Assembly: GCA_030279155.1 (NCBI GenBank)
Contig: CM059045.1
Location: 28,643,477 to 28,707,476, forward strand
Direction: 5' to 3'
Length of the DNA stretch: 64,000 bases
Source of the DNA: Forsythia viridissima
Lineage: Eukaryota > Streptophyta > Magnoliopsida > Lamiales > Oleaceae
Numbering within the stretch: position 1 is the stretch's first letter; each line of letters starts with the position of its first letter. Shown one piece after another: positions 11,341 through 22,933 of the stretch. The notes under the pieces were generated by a model. It searched no databases. It saw nothing but the letters and a program-made list of their open reading frames with translations, and was not told the origin of the DNA. Position numbers and translations under genes: made by a program.

Positions 11341-12535
11341 CTGCCAACCTTTCTTTCAGACCATTAAGGGGGAGAAGAGGTTTGAGTGGACTGAGGAGTG
11401 TGAGAAAGCCTTCCAAGACCTCAAGGTCCTCCTCGGAAAATCCCCACTACTATCCAAACCAAAGAATGGGGAGACGTTGCTCGTTTACCTCACCGTATCC
11501 GAGAAGGCAGTTAGCTCGGTCTTAATTCGAGAAGAAGGCCCAGCACAATTTTCTGTCTATTACGTGAGTAAAGCCCTACAGGACACAGAAACAAGATACC
11601 CAGACATGGAAAAGCTCGCCCTATCATTGATCACCGCCTCCCGAAAACTCTGACCGTACTTCCAGTCCCATAGCATAGATGTTTTGACAAATCTCCCTCT
11701 GAGACAGATATTCCAAAAGCTGAACACATTAGGACGGCTGATGAAATGGTCGGTAGAACTCAGCCAGTTCGATATCAACTACAAGCCACAACCTTCCATA
11801 AAAGGATAGGCCTTGGCGGACTTTGTGGCCGAATTCGCCCACATCCCCGAGGGTTCGTTCGAGGCCCGACCCCTGGAGGTACCAACATGAAAGTTATATG
11901 TTGATGGATCTTTGGGTGAGGTCGGAGCTGGAGCCGGGATCCTGCTGGTTAGTCCTGATGGCCACAATCTCAACTGCGCGCTTCGCCTGGAGTTCAAAGC
12001 CTCCAACAACGCAGCGGAATACGAGGCACTTCTAGCTGGCTTGAGATTGGTACAAGAGATGAAGGTGAGGAAGCTCCAGATTCATAGCGATTCACAACTG
12101 GTTGTCAGTCAGGTTAATGGGACCTTCGCGGCACGCGAACAATCCATGGTGACGTACCTAACAAAGACCAAGGACCTGTTGTCCCACTTTGAGGCTTACG
12201 AACTTCTACAGATCCCACGAGTGAAAAATGGCTATGCAGATGCCCTCTCGAAACTGGCGAGCAGTAAAGACTCCGACTTAATGAGGGCCATCCCAGTTGA
12301 GAGGCTCAACCGGCCTTCCATCGACGAATCTCACGCACCTGCTGTCATGACGATATTTGATTCCCCAAGATGGATGAAGGAGATCACTGAATATCTAACT
12401 GATAAGATATTGCCCGATGACAAACAAGAAGCACAGAAACTCTGCAAAAGGGCCGCGAAGTTCGTGCTGCAAGACAAGATCCTATATAAGATGGGATTCA
12501 GCCACCCCCTCTTACGCTGTTTAACACAGGAGTAA
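11341..12535 (+). pseudogene. Tat dual RNase H region
   Basis: The first part (about 11380-11810; FEWTEECEKAFQDLK, YPDMEKLALSLITA) is the RT-linked gypsy RNase H. The second (about 11889-12255; KLYVDGSLGEVGAGAGILL, NNAAEYEALLAGL, IHSDSQLVVSQV, NGYADALSKLA) is an archaeal-type RNase H with its D-E-D-D residues visible. Having both is known for the Tat lineage. The pair would degrade the RNA strand of the hybrid. In-frame stops occur at 11651 (TGA), 11807 (TAG), 11888 (TGA) and 12533 (TAA). Confidence 0.88.
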
Positions 12536-13606
12536 GCAGTATACGTAATGAAAGAGATACACGAAGGGATATGCGGTAATCATTCGAGAGGAATGGCCCT
12601 GGCACAGAAAGCCCTGAAATAGGAGTTCTATTGGCCAACCATGAAGAAAGACTCCCACAATTACGCAAAGAAGTGCGACAGATGTCAGAAGTTCGTCGCT
12701 ATACCGAAGCTCCCGGCTCAGAACCTTACCCCTTTCACCAGTCCTTGGCCCTTCGCCAAGTGGGGTATCGACTTCATCGGTCCCCTCCCGACGGAGAGAG
12801 ATGGGGTCAAATTTGTGATTGTAGCGGTGGATTACTTTACCAAGTGGTGTGAAACCGAACCTTTGGCCAAGATCACGGAGGAAAACGTATAGAAATTTGT
12901 ATGGAAAAACATTGTCTGCCGCTTCGGCATTCTCCACTTTCTTGTTTCCGACAACGGTACACAATTCGCAGGAATGAAGTTTAACGCGAATTGTGAGAAC
13001 CTTGGTATCCGAAGGGACTTTTCCACCCCTTACTATCCCCAATCCAATGGCCAGGTGGAAGCCGTGAATAAGATCATCAAGCATACCCTTAAGCGGAAAC
13101 TAGAATCTGCGAAATGAGGATGGGCTGAAGAACTACCCGAGACCCTGTGGTCCTATCGGACCACCTCTCGTACAGCCACAGGTGAAACTCCGTTCTCCAT
13201 GGCATACGGAGCGGAGGCAATGATTCCCATTGAAGTAGGGATACCCTCACCCAGGCACCTACACTTCAACGAGGTGACTAATGAGGATTTACGAAGGGCA
13301 AGCCTCGATTTGCAAGACGAGAGACACGCGGAATCGCAGCTTCGCCTCGCGGTTTACCAGCAGAAAATGGTCCGATATTACAACTCCAAGGTCAAGGGCA
13401 GGAGCTTCCACGTCAACGACTTTGTCTTGAAGACGGTATTCCAAGCTAATAGAGAGGTAGGGGCCAGAACTCTAGGGCCCACTTGGGAGGGACCTTATAA
13501 AGTCATCGAAGAAATTCGCCCCGGAACTTACAGATTGGAAGATTCTGAAGGCAGGGAGACGAGGCACCCTTGGAACATCACCCACTTGAGGCCGTATCAT
13601 CAGTAG
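12536..13606 (+). pseudogene. Tat integrase region
   Basis: Integrase would insert the cDNA into the host. A zinc-binding region ends at CDRCQKF (about 12675). The catalytic core shows D in WGIDFIGPLPT, D in FLVSDNGTQFAG and E in NGQVEAVNKIIKHTLK, giving D-D-E. The C-terminal part (LGPTWEGPYKV...GTYRLED) ends at a natural stop, 13606. In-frame stops at 12620, 12890 and 13115 inactivate it. No chromodomain is seen, in agreement with the Tat lineage. Confidence 0.92.
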
Positions 13607-13726
13607 TTTCATTTTTGCACTGTTTTGATTTTCTTACATTTTTGTCTGGCGCCTCGAGACACTGCACCTTCTAATAAAATCCGTCGTTTATGAATCTAAA
13701 GTGTTCCTCATACAACGAGAGCAAGT

Positions 13727-14135
13727 GAAAACAATTCGGCAGCGAGGGAGTGTGGTTCGCGGCCAACTCTTTCAACTCGCTAGGTAAACATTCAACGCGT
13801 ATTTAAACAAGTGAAAGCAATTCGACAGTGAGGGAGTGTGGTTCGTGGCCAACTCTTTCAACTCGCTGGGTAAACATTCAACGCATATTTAAACAAGTGA
13901 AAGCAACTCGACAGCGAGAGAGTGTGGTTCGTGGCCAACTCTTTCAACTCGCTGGATAAACATTCAACGCATATTTAAACAAGTGAAAGCAATTCGGCAG
14001 CGAGGGAGAGTGCTTCACGGCCAACTCTTTCAACTCGTCGGACAAACATTCAACGCGTATTTAAACAAGTGAAAGCGATTCGACAGTGATTCGACAGCGC
14101 TATGTAAACATTCAACGCATATGTAATAAAAAAAT
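13727..14135 (+). repeat. 86-bp tandem repeat array (about 4.5 units)
   Basis: Homologous points (start of AGxGAGxGAG) recur at 13741, 13827, 13913, 13999 and 14085, exactly 86 bp apart. The last unit is truncated. The array lies just downstream of pol in the variable 3' untranslated region. Tandem arrays at this place in Tat/Ogre elements are known and have been proposed as seeds of satellite DNA. Confidence 0.93.
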
Positions 14136-14279
14136 GAGGCGTATTCAATGGCCTACATTTACAAGTCGAAACAACAACAAAAACTAGAACAGAGAGAGTC
14201 ATTAACTCTCAATAGAGAACCACTGGATTCACGTGGCCAGAGGCCTCTAGTTTGGCCAGAAGACCCTGGGCCTTCGACA

Positions 14280-14937
14280 GCTCGGTCAGCGCTTTGTTCA
14301 ATTCCTTTCTTTGGCATAAACCATGTCCTAACAAGACTTCAGTTGTGACTCTGGCTTTTTTTGGGCTTCGACACATGCCTTTTGGATCGTCCTAGCTTTC
14401 TCGATATCGTATATTGCTCGAGCCCTAGCATTTTCAGAGAATGCAAGTTTTTTTCGAAGGTCTTTGTTTTCTGCGCGCAATGCCTTAACATCATCGTCTT
14501 CTCCAGCGGGAGGTGCAATTCGTCAATTTTCATCTCCAACAATTTGTACATCTCGCAGTTAAGTTAAGTACGTGACTGTGGGAGGTGTACATTTCAGCAA
14601 GTCTCAGCAACTCTGACAATTCCACATTTGTGGCCGCCTTCCCAAAGGCAGAAGTCCAGTACTTATGAACAGATACCGCTGTTTTGGCCACCGGGGTTGG
14701 AAGCTTTCCTAACACCGCTGGATCCAGCTCGTCCCTACGGGATCCGATGTTGATATACTCGTACTTGCCAGGGAGAAGAGAATGAGAGGCCCGAACCGCC
14801 TCCTCCCCGCCATGGGCGCCTGCCTTTCTCTTACCTGGTTGTCTGACACTTCCCGACGAAGGCACGGGTCTCACAGGGGATGGGGGGATAGAGGTATAAA
14901 ACTGACTGGCCGATCGAACCCGCATCGGCCCACCCAC
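14280..14937 (-). pseudogene. Antisense accessory ORF, second (truncated) copy
   Basis: A minus-strand frame 14937-14530 includes a Pro/Ser/Arg-rich region and KTAVSVHKYWTSAFGKAATN. After a frame shift it continues into a coiled-coil-like stretch (KALRAENKDLRKKLAFSENA, about 14480-14420) ending near 14340. The part from AVSVHKYWT onward matches the other antisense gene at 18167-17847, so one gene is represented twice in this element. The proteins belong with the accessory antisense ORFs of Tat elements, whose role is unknown. The 5' half seems cut off by an inserted GC-rich segment at about 14940-15730. Confidence 0.7.
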
Positions 14938-14939
14938 CT

Positions 14940-15735
14940 CGACCCGGGACTACGGGTCGACCTGTGAACTGAACGGACCGGCCGCGGGCCAAGAAGGCTG
15001 AACTGCGGGCCCAAGCGGTTGAGCTCCCAATGGGCCAGCGGGTATTATTTTTTAAATAATAATAATAATAATAAGTTCAAAGGCAGAGAGTCTCTGCCTT
15101 AATTGCAAATGATACGGCTGTCACATTTGCAGCAGCCTGCAGCAGCTTTTATGAAAATGCTGCTACTTTTCTTGACCAAAAGCAGCAGCCTACTGCTGCT
15201 ATATTGTATATATTAATATTATAATATAGTATTATTATATATACTATATAATATAGTATTATTATTTTGTGATGCATTTAGTTGTTATTTGTTTGTATTT
15301 TATTTAAATTTACAAAGTTAGAAATAATTCAATGTAAAATAAGATATAAATTCCATGTAAACATTTTTTGTTATAAATAACAAATGTAAGTTTATCATTG
15401 TTATTTATTTTTTTAGTAATTTCACACATTTTTTTACTATAAATATAAACAATTTTTTGAATTACAATAAGTTCATTAACCTGCTAATTTTTTTTTTATA
15501 ATTTCAAAAAAAATTAATTTTTTATTTATACGGGCTGAACCGAGTCGAACCACGGCCCATATGGGCTCGACCCACATGGGCCAATGGGTGGGCTGAGCTT
15601 TTGAAAAAAATTCATGAGCTGGGCCGACCCACATGGGCCAGTGGCGTGGGCTTTTTCGAGCGCGGGCCATTACCAGGCCTCATCGGAGGCGAGCCGACCC
15701 AGCCCGCCTGACCCGGATTGACATCTTTAGAGGGG
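14940..15735. repeat. Inserted GC-rich-ended segment with AT-rich core
   Basis: Both ends carry GGGTCGG/CCGACCC and GGGCC-type words in opposite orientation (for example GACCCGGGACTACGGGTCGA on the left and GGGCTCGACCCACATGGGCC on the right) around a very AT-rich middle. It resembles a MITE-like insertion into the antisense ORF copy. I found no convincing target duplication, so type and borders are uncertain. Confidence 0.35.
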
Positions 15736-16253
15736 AAGGCACTACCGGTGTCGCTCCCGGCGCTGGACGGGCAAAGGAAGGACCACTCACCGTTATCTCC
15801 GACGTTTGCTCAGCGGCAACCCCGGGGTTAGACGCCGCGGAAGGTACTGAAAGGGAAGGGAGATGTCATCCAAAATCCCCCCCCCCTCCAACGTCTTATC
15901 TTAAACTTTGGGACGGTGGAAAAATGAAAGCCTGACATGGCCAGCAATAACCAGGATCCGAATAGGGAAGTAGAAGGGCAGGGATGAGAAGAATAAAGTG
16001 AAGTCCTGCAAACATATATATAGGCGCGGCAGAATAGTGACAGCCAGAGTAAGTGCACGCCAAGTAAACCCTAGGGAGATGTAAAAGGCACATGGGAATG
16101 CGCGCTTCACAAAATTCACCAACTTCAATGCATGGTAATGTCGCGAACGTCAATACATAGTAACGGCATAAAAGGTGGTAGCCATTGCGCGATCTCCAGA
16201 ACTGCAAAAATTGATTGGTCTTCACGAACCACCGAAATCAGGCGAGATGCGAC

Positions 16254-16291
16254 ACCTCCTCCTCCTCCTCCTCCTCCTCCTCCTCCTCCTC
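16254..16291. repeat. (CTC)n microsatellite
   Basis: About 12 CTC units within the Tat 3' region. They generate spurious poly-Gly, poly-Leu and poly-Pro frames on both strands. Confidence 0.9.
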
Positions 16292-16299
16292 CGAAATGT

Positions 16300-17276
16300 C
16301 GACAAAATTCGAAGCCCACGTACCACAAGCAATCGACATAGACGAAACAACCAGGAGAATTTTGGAATAATCGTGTTTTATTCAACATGATTCGGAATAC
16401 AGGGCAAAAATAAATACGCATGATAACTATCCTAACTGCCCCGCCGTCTCTTTGGATCGACACATGCTGGGACATTGGAACTACCAAGCCTATTCCATGG
16501 TCTTCGTCACCCCGAGCGTCATCTGTTGTTGGGGATCTGATTCCACCATGATCGGGAGTCACCCAGAACCAACGTGAGTTGATTTGGTGACTAATTAGGT
16601 CACACTGCTAAAAAAATGTCGTTGACACCTTTGGCAGAGGGCCCCCAGCCCCACCACCCAAATCAGGACCCCCCGTTCGGGGCATGGTCAGGCTAAAGCT
16701 ACTAGGCCCAACCTCTCCGTACGTTTGGTCCTCTGAACATTGATTGGGTGGGCGTTTGGTCCTCTGAATGTTGATTCTTCAGTTGGTTGGTATTCTGAAC
16801 GCTGTTTATCTATCCGTGATTCCATAGCACATCCGAAACAGAAGGCCCGATCAAACTATTCGAGAAGTTTTGGGGAAGCAAGGGTCTAATTTACGCAATT
16901 TAATGGATTTGCATACGCATGAGAAGCACAATGGGAGGCGTTCAATGTATTCTTATCTTATATATAGAGGCTACTTTGGGACTTGACACAAAGCAATGAA
17001 TGTGGATATCTCAGGGGGGTTTGGAACGCCACACAGCCGTGCTACCTCCCCAAGACATTAAAGACGCCAACTCTTCAGATTCTGCCAAAAGTCTGTGCCA
17101 TTAATGCCCATGGGGATGATTATCAGATTTGCAGCGTTCCCTCTCCCACGCACAATCACCCATAACATTAAATGCTGGGACATGAATGAATTAAGGAAAA
17201 TAAGTCTGGCAATTTATTCTAAAACACACGCAAAAGCAAATAACAAGATTCCAAGTTCGGATGCCCCGCCGCCTCT
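16300..17276. other. Tat 3' untranslated region, no further gene
   Basis: Non-coding sequence between the two antisense gene copies. It contains repeated phrases such as GTTTGGTCCTCTGAA (about 16720-16770). No coding region beyond frame shadows is seen. Confidence 0.5.
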
Positions 17277-19648
17277 TTAAGGGTCGGCACATTGCGGGCC
17301 TTCCCCCACGATTGGAAGGGATATTTGTTCATTGACTTCACCAGGTTCAGTTTTGGGAACCAAAGCCTCGGAGGGAGCCTGCCGAAGGAAAGAGAGGTCC
17401 CACTCTGGATGGATCTCCGCGATCCGCTCTACCAACTGTTCGTCCCCAATGGTCATCAGCCGGTGGTCGAGGTCCTGATACTCAGGCCGGACTCTCTCCA
17501 ACTCCAGTCTCTCATCCGACAGCAACTTCTCCTCTTCTGCAATGACGATCTCTAACCTGCTGTTCGAAGCGGCTAGCAGGATCTCTACGGCAAGGGTACG
17601 GTCTTCGGCCAGTTTCTGTGCCTCCTCGGCATGCTTCTGAGAAGCCTCGGCAACCCTCTTCTGATCTCGGGCCTGTTTCAAACTCTCTTTGGCGGCCTTC
17701 AGCTCAATCTCATATTTGTCCCTAATGTCCGCCTCCTTCGTCACAACCAAGTCCAGCTTGAACTGCAACCCCCTTTTTTCAGACTCCAGCTGCGCCTTCT
17801 CGAGGCCTATGGCCTTCAGGTCCTCGGCCAGCTTCTTGGATTTGGCCTATTCCTCGCAGTACTGGCCATCATAGCCTTCCAGGGTGCTGAACAATTCTCT
17901 GGTCAAAACCAGTCCCCGTATCAAGTTCATTTCTGCCATTTGCAACTGCTCTCGAACAGTGGCTTCCTCGGCGGCTTTCTCCCATTTCTGGGTCCAGTAT
18001 TTGTGCACGCTCACTGCAATGATCGCAGGATGAGCAGGGAGCATTTCCATGGCCGAAGTTTCCAGTTCTCCCTGGCGTTGGGAAATGCAGACGGGGCTTC
18101 CCTGCTCGGACGAAGAGCCGAATTTCTTGGCACTCTCAGTCCGACTCGATTTGCAGGCATCCCTCATAAACCCTTCCGCTGGGGCGGGAGCCTTCTTCTT
18201 TCGCGAGGCCGCATCACCCGTGTCCTCATCGATTCCCTTCTCCTTATCCTTGAGTGGAACGGGTCTGGGTGAAGGACAGGATGACGAAGGCTGGGGCAGA
18301 GGAGGAACGTCCTGGCTGGGAGGGGGATCGAAAGCTGGTGGGTGGACGGGCCCTGATGGTATAGCATCCTAGATCTCTTGCGATGGACCAGACACCTTAT
18401 TCACCGGCGCCTGGGACGAAGAACCCTCTCCGCTGAGACGAAGCGTAGGGATATCCTTGAACCTGAAAGCTGTTAGCACAAACAACAATTTACAACACGT
18501 TTGGGCAATTATTCACATCAACGCCAAGGTGTCAAAACTTGAGGACTTACACATCAGTCCGCAGCTGGCTAATAAGCAGTCGTCCTTCAACAGGTTGCTG
18601 AGACTCCTGTAGTCGCTGCTGAGGCCCCGTACCTTGTTCCACTTCACTCTCAGCTCTTCTTGGTCCCTCTTAGGGATGGGCGGCTTAACACAGTCTACAA
18701 AAACAGGTAAGACATTAAGTCAGGAACAATGACTAGAACCTACACAACTGCAGTAATATATACCGAGTTCTCCGAATCGACGAGAGATGGACACATTGGG
18801 ACGAGGGTCCTCCGGCATATATTCTCAGTCCCCGCCGACGAAGATGAACCCTCTTTCCAATTGTGTACTTTGTTGGGGCTATCGGTGGCCGTTCTCCATT
18901 TCTGGCCCGGTCGAGGAGAGATGTTGTACCAGCCCACGAATCGACAAGGTCGGTATGTAGACTCAAACTCCCTCGGGGTAAGGTTCCCTCCCGCCTCGGC
19001 AACACCCTAGAGTATGTATGTGGCCACGATCTGTCCCCAGCCATTTGGTGTTATCTGACAAGGGGCTAGGTTCCAGTCTTTCAACACCTCACGGAAGAAA
19101 GGATGCATGGGTAGGCGAAGGCCTTGTTGCATCGCGGGTTCGTATATTGCGACGTACCCTTCAGGGGGATCATCGGCACGTTCCTCTGGACACGGAGCTC
19201 TGAGTTTCACGAATGCAGAAATGTCATAGGACAACCGTATGTCTTCCAACTCCGCCTCGGTGATCCTCGACTGAGCCATAGATGCTTCGGTGGCTGACCG
19301 CTTAAGCTCCTCGTCGAGCGCCTTCGCGGCCGGGGCATTCCTCCTATCAAGTGATATCCTCATTTTGGGTACCCCAGCGTTCGGTCCCCCTTTCTTCGCA
19401 GTCTCCTTCGACGGTGCGCATGGACAAGCCCCCCTCCCACTCGTAGACAGAATCGACGGGCATACGGTGGGAGGCTCCGGGTTTACTCCCCCTACGACCT
19501 CGGAAGATGAAGATGATGTGGCGGTCGATGGTGACTCACTCCCAATAATACTAGGGTTTGTCGGGACATCCGATGGGTTCTGTGAATCGTCGTTTTCGGA
19601 CGACATTACGCCTATAGGGTGTAATCCCCAATCTATGGAGTCGAGCAA
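17277..19648 (-). pseudogene. Antisense accessory gene of the Tat element (Transposase_28-like)
   Basis: The gene starts at ATG 19648 on the strand opposite to pol. The N-terminal part (19648-19007; PKMRISLDRRNAPAAKAL, YDISAFVKLRAP, PMHPFFREVLKDWNLAP, TPNGWGQIVA) matches the pattern of the plant 'putative gypsy type transposon' family (Pfam Transposase_28, PF04195). It continues after a frame change in 18937-18740 (GWYNISPRPGQKWRTATDSP). The C-terminal part (18367-17277) has AVSVHKYWTQKWEKAAEEA and then a long charged coiled coil (KESLKQARDQKRVAEASQKH). Function is unknown. Related elements carry a comparable reverse-strand gene at this place. The joints could be introns or decay; I cannot tell. 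Confidence 0.75.
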
Positions 19649-20277
19649 TCACCATGACAGGAAACAATGAAAACAAATCACAGCAACTTTCAACACGCTT
19701 ACCTCAGAAATGTGATTCGAACGACGCACCCACTTGGAGTTTCTCACTTGTCGGCAGAGTATTCACAATGAGAACAAACGCAAGAAGAAGTTGTAGTGTA
19801 GAGGAGGATGCCTGGTTTTATAGTGATGTATTCCAATATCCACCGTCCAAAACCCAAGCGTCACATCTGAACCGACGGACAGTGGACGCGTGTTTTAAAT
19901 TGAGCAACAGGCGAGAAACCGAAACCCCAAACGTTTAGTGGAACGAGAATGCACGCGCCCTACGCGCGCCCCCATTCTCCGCCACGCGCAACTACATTAA
20001 TTGCGTACACCCTCTCACTCATGATTGCCTGTCCGCAGATTGACAGCTTTGATTGACAGAACCACACCAACCGCGGCCACGTCACCAAAGGTCTGGCCCC
20101 CTGAAGCCCTCACCCGTCATGAATGTTCGGCTTCGGACTTGGGGGACTATACTGAGTAAGTTGAAGTCTTATAATTAAACGCGCGAGGACCACATTTCGC
20201 GGAACCCATGGAGACCAAATTTTCTTCACCCAAAATTATTCTTTTTACTCTCAAAAGTCCCACGCCTATTATGAATA

Positions 20278-20301
20278 ATAGGCTTGGACTTGGAAGACTA
20301 T
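20278..20301 (+). promoter_or_regulatory. Polypurine tract region before the 3' LTR
   Basis: GGCTTGGACTTGGAAGACTAT directly precedes the LTR. A close relative, CTTCGGACTTGGGGGACTAT, occurs about 150 bp upstream (about 20131-20150), as if an older tract-LTR boundary had been duplicated. Confidence 0.65.
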
Positions 20302-21100
20302 TGTTACCACACGATTCTGATATGGCCTCCACGTCAGTAAGGGTCCCATCTAGGCCCATCAAGAGTCCCATCTAGGCCTATCAAGAGCCCCATCTAAGCC
20401 CGGCGAGGGCCTCGCAAATTCTGAAAAGGGCCTCGAATACCCATCGAACGCCTTAGCCTTCTGCAGCCAGAATTCCGCGGGGCCCAGGGAGGGCCTTGAC
20501 ACTCACGACCGACCCATAGGGCCTCGCTAGGCTTCGCATCAATTATAACTAGCAGGCAGTACGATATGCTGGAATGACTAGAGAAGTAATTAAAGAAAGA
20601 TTGCGTTGGTTTGGCGCACGGATCTTCACAAGGAAACCGAATCATAATCTGCTAAAATCATGCAACGTGATAAGCTCAGATAAGGAAGGTAATCTTGGAG
20701 ATTGTCTTGACAAGGAATGACCCCTATCCCATAAGGAAGGAGGATCCGATTGGGTATCTGATTGATTTGTTACCTAAATCAATCAGGACTTGTGCACTAT
20801 AAATACGACGTCTCCGGTTGTTCCAAAGGACGCTCTTTTTCGCACTTGAATCCTACCCTAAACTCTGCTCAAACTTCTGCCGCTTGTCTCTCCCACTCCC
20901 AATTACTTACCTCTTCTCGTGTATTATTTCTATATACCGGCAGTTGACTAGATCGTCGAAGTATCAATGATCGCCAGACCCTTTTTCTCCGGAGATTTTG
21001 GTGCCTAACAGTCGTCCGAGTGTGCAGGTAACATACATGTTGGCAGAGGAGTGACTGGAGATCTGTTGACACGCGGACGCTGCGGGTTCCGATATCAACA
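20302..21100 (+). repeat. 3' LTR of the Tat element
   Basis: It is 799 bp, the same length as the 5' LTR, with a TATAAATA box at 20798-20805. About 45 of the roughly 52 differences from the 5' LTR are C/T or G/A. Confidence 0.93.
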
Positions 21101-21253
21101 GGACTGTTAGTGTAATTAAATGAACGAATGAAAGAACGAGGACCATCTGTGCGAATAAAATGAAAGAATGTGGACGATATTTGTGAATAAAATTGAATAA
21201 GAATGATATTGTTACAAATATGAAAGAATAGAGACTATTAATGTAATTAACCC
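21101..21253 (+). repeat. MULE-type TIR fragment that hosted the Tat insertion
   Basis: The segment contains two imperfect units of the ...ATTGTxACAAATATGAAAGAAT...TGTAATTAACCC type, as in the right TIR of the 46709-51779 MULE. The Tat element inserted at its GGACT. Confidence 0.5.
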
Positions 21254-22312
21254 TTTATTTTTCTAAGCCAAAAATGAAAACATTTTTTTCTTTTTCTATC
21301 TTTCTACATTCATGGGCTAGACCTGCCCGTGAACCACGAATGTGAAGGAATGTTTCTTCAAAAATAGTATTTTTCTACCGGCTTTTGGAAATTCCTCATG
21401 TGTGTCACATGTCTGAAGTTGATGGAAGAATAGGCAGTAACAATTAATCAAGGACCCTAGCGAACCCATTGTCTGTGTTTGGGGATTTAAGTAAAAAAAA
21501 AAAAAACTAAGAATGGAGACCCAGGTAATGCTGGCGTCAAAGTTGAGGGACCCAACTGTGAACTTCCCCCTTTTATAGAACACTAACAAATAAATTTATT
21601 TTGCCTCAATCCTGGTGTCAAACGTCAGTTTTATTTCTCCCCAAATCCGGCGAGATTATTTTTTCTTCCATATTGTTTACATTCAATCACTTAATAGCAT
21701 GTAGCATGTAGCATGTAGCATGTAGCATGTTTCCCTCGTATAGTCCTTACATGTAACATATTTCCCTCGTATACTCTTTACATGTAGCATATTTTCCTCA
21801 CATATTTTTAACATATTTTTGAGAGTGTTAGCTGCATTAGGATATTTGATTATATAACAATATAGTGTAATATATAGCTACCACACAAGTGCAAATATTT
21901 ACCAATATGTCAAAATATTAAATTAATTTTAAACACGTAGTGAGAAAAAATAGTTTATAGAGGCGATTGTATTTGAAAGTACAATTGTTAACAATGAAAT
22001 TACATATATGAGATATAATACGATAAATTTTTATTTTGAAAATGAGTTGTTCAATTTAGTGACCAAACAATTATTATCGTTAAAAAAATACATTCTAACT
22101 ATAAATTATCTAATCAAGATAACTAACATAATAATCATATTAATCATAACAAAAATAAAATAGCATATATTAAAAAAAACATGTTAGGTAAATTCTTAAT
22201 TTACATTATAGACACATTCAATTTGATGTTGGTTAGTTATTATTCAATTTATTTAAATCTTAATGCCTATTAAAATTTATAACTTTTATTGTCATATATC
22301 TTCGACAATTAC
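21254..22312. other. AT-rich intergenic with GCATGTA microrepeat
   Basis: A short tandem of GCATGTA (four to five units, about 21698-21730) is the only structure seen. The rest is AT-rich with no coding or element signature. Confidence 0.5.
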
Positions 22313-22690
22313 ATATTGATAGGTGTCGATATACGCTTATATGTAGTGTAAAAAATGGACAATTGTATATAATCTTGAATGAATATTTACTTAATTGTGT
22401 GTTAATTTGATGTTTTTAGGTTGAAACTTAAGTTCGAATGAAATTGGAGAGAAAAAGCAAAATAAACACAGAAGGACTAAAAGAGCACGGAGATGTGGAA
22501 GTGGGGACCAACTTGTAAACATTCAAAAGATGAAAGACTTGAGTGGCAAATAAAAGAGGACCAGATTGAAATGAAAGAAGAAATTCAAGGACGAAAATGC
22601 AAACAACTGAAAGTGGAGGGACAAAAAAAGCAATATCTGGATGTTGTGAACCGCGGTTCACAAACCGCGGCTACATATCAACTTTAAATA
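22313..22690 (+). repeat. Truncated Athila-type LTR fragment
   Basis: In plus orientation it aligns by eye with the minus-strand LTR at 52566-53178. Shared phrases include TACTTAATTGTGTG, AATTGGAGA, GACCAACTTG and the TTTAGGT region. It ends near an ACCGCGGTTCACAAACCGCGG palindrome. No internal region follows. Confidence 0.6.
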
Positions 22691-22870
22691 ATTAAATATT
22701 CAACGATCGATTTTTTTATTAAATTAACCTATAAATTAGAATTGGAGATTAATGATGGAATTGATCACTATTTTGAGATTAATGATAAAATTAAATTTTT
22801 GTACAAAATTGGTGGGTAAAACTAAGGTATCAACTAATTTAACTTCTACCAATCTAGATATTTTATCTTT

Positions 22871-22901
22871 CTTTTGTTTAAGGGGAAAGTCCCGAAGGCG
22901 A

Positions 22902-22933
<32 letters not shown>

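Larger units (their letters stand above)
7239..21100 (+). mobile_element. Ty3/gypsy LTR retrotransposon, Tat lineage (13.9 kb)
   Basis: Two 799-bp direct repeats begin TGTTACCACACG and end TCAACA. They are flanked by a perfect 5-bp duplication, GGACT (7234-7238 and 21101-21105). Internal order is primer-binding site, gag, protease, RT, degenerate RNase H, a second archaeal-type RNase H, integrase, tandem repeats, antisense accessory genes, polypurine tract and LTR. The second RNase H and the antisense gene between pol and the 3' LTR are features of the Tat lineage (Grande and Retand relatives). Hand comparison of the LTRs gives about 52 differences (roughly 6.5%), almost all transitions. The copy is therefore not very recent and is coding-dead, though structurally complete. 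Confidence 0.92.

Noticed and set aside
13727..14135. CRISPR-like array
   Set aside because: The 86-bp units are contiguous tandem repeats without spacers in a plant retrotransposon.
14905..15735. Complete hAT/MITE with defined target duplication
   Set aside because: Candidate flanks do not match convincingly, so only a low-confidence insertion was reported.
16125..16562. Frame with a poly-Gly run
   Set aside because: The glycine run is a translation of the CTC microsatellite; the rest has no recognisable domain.
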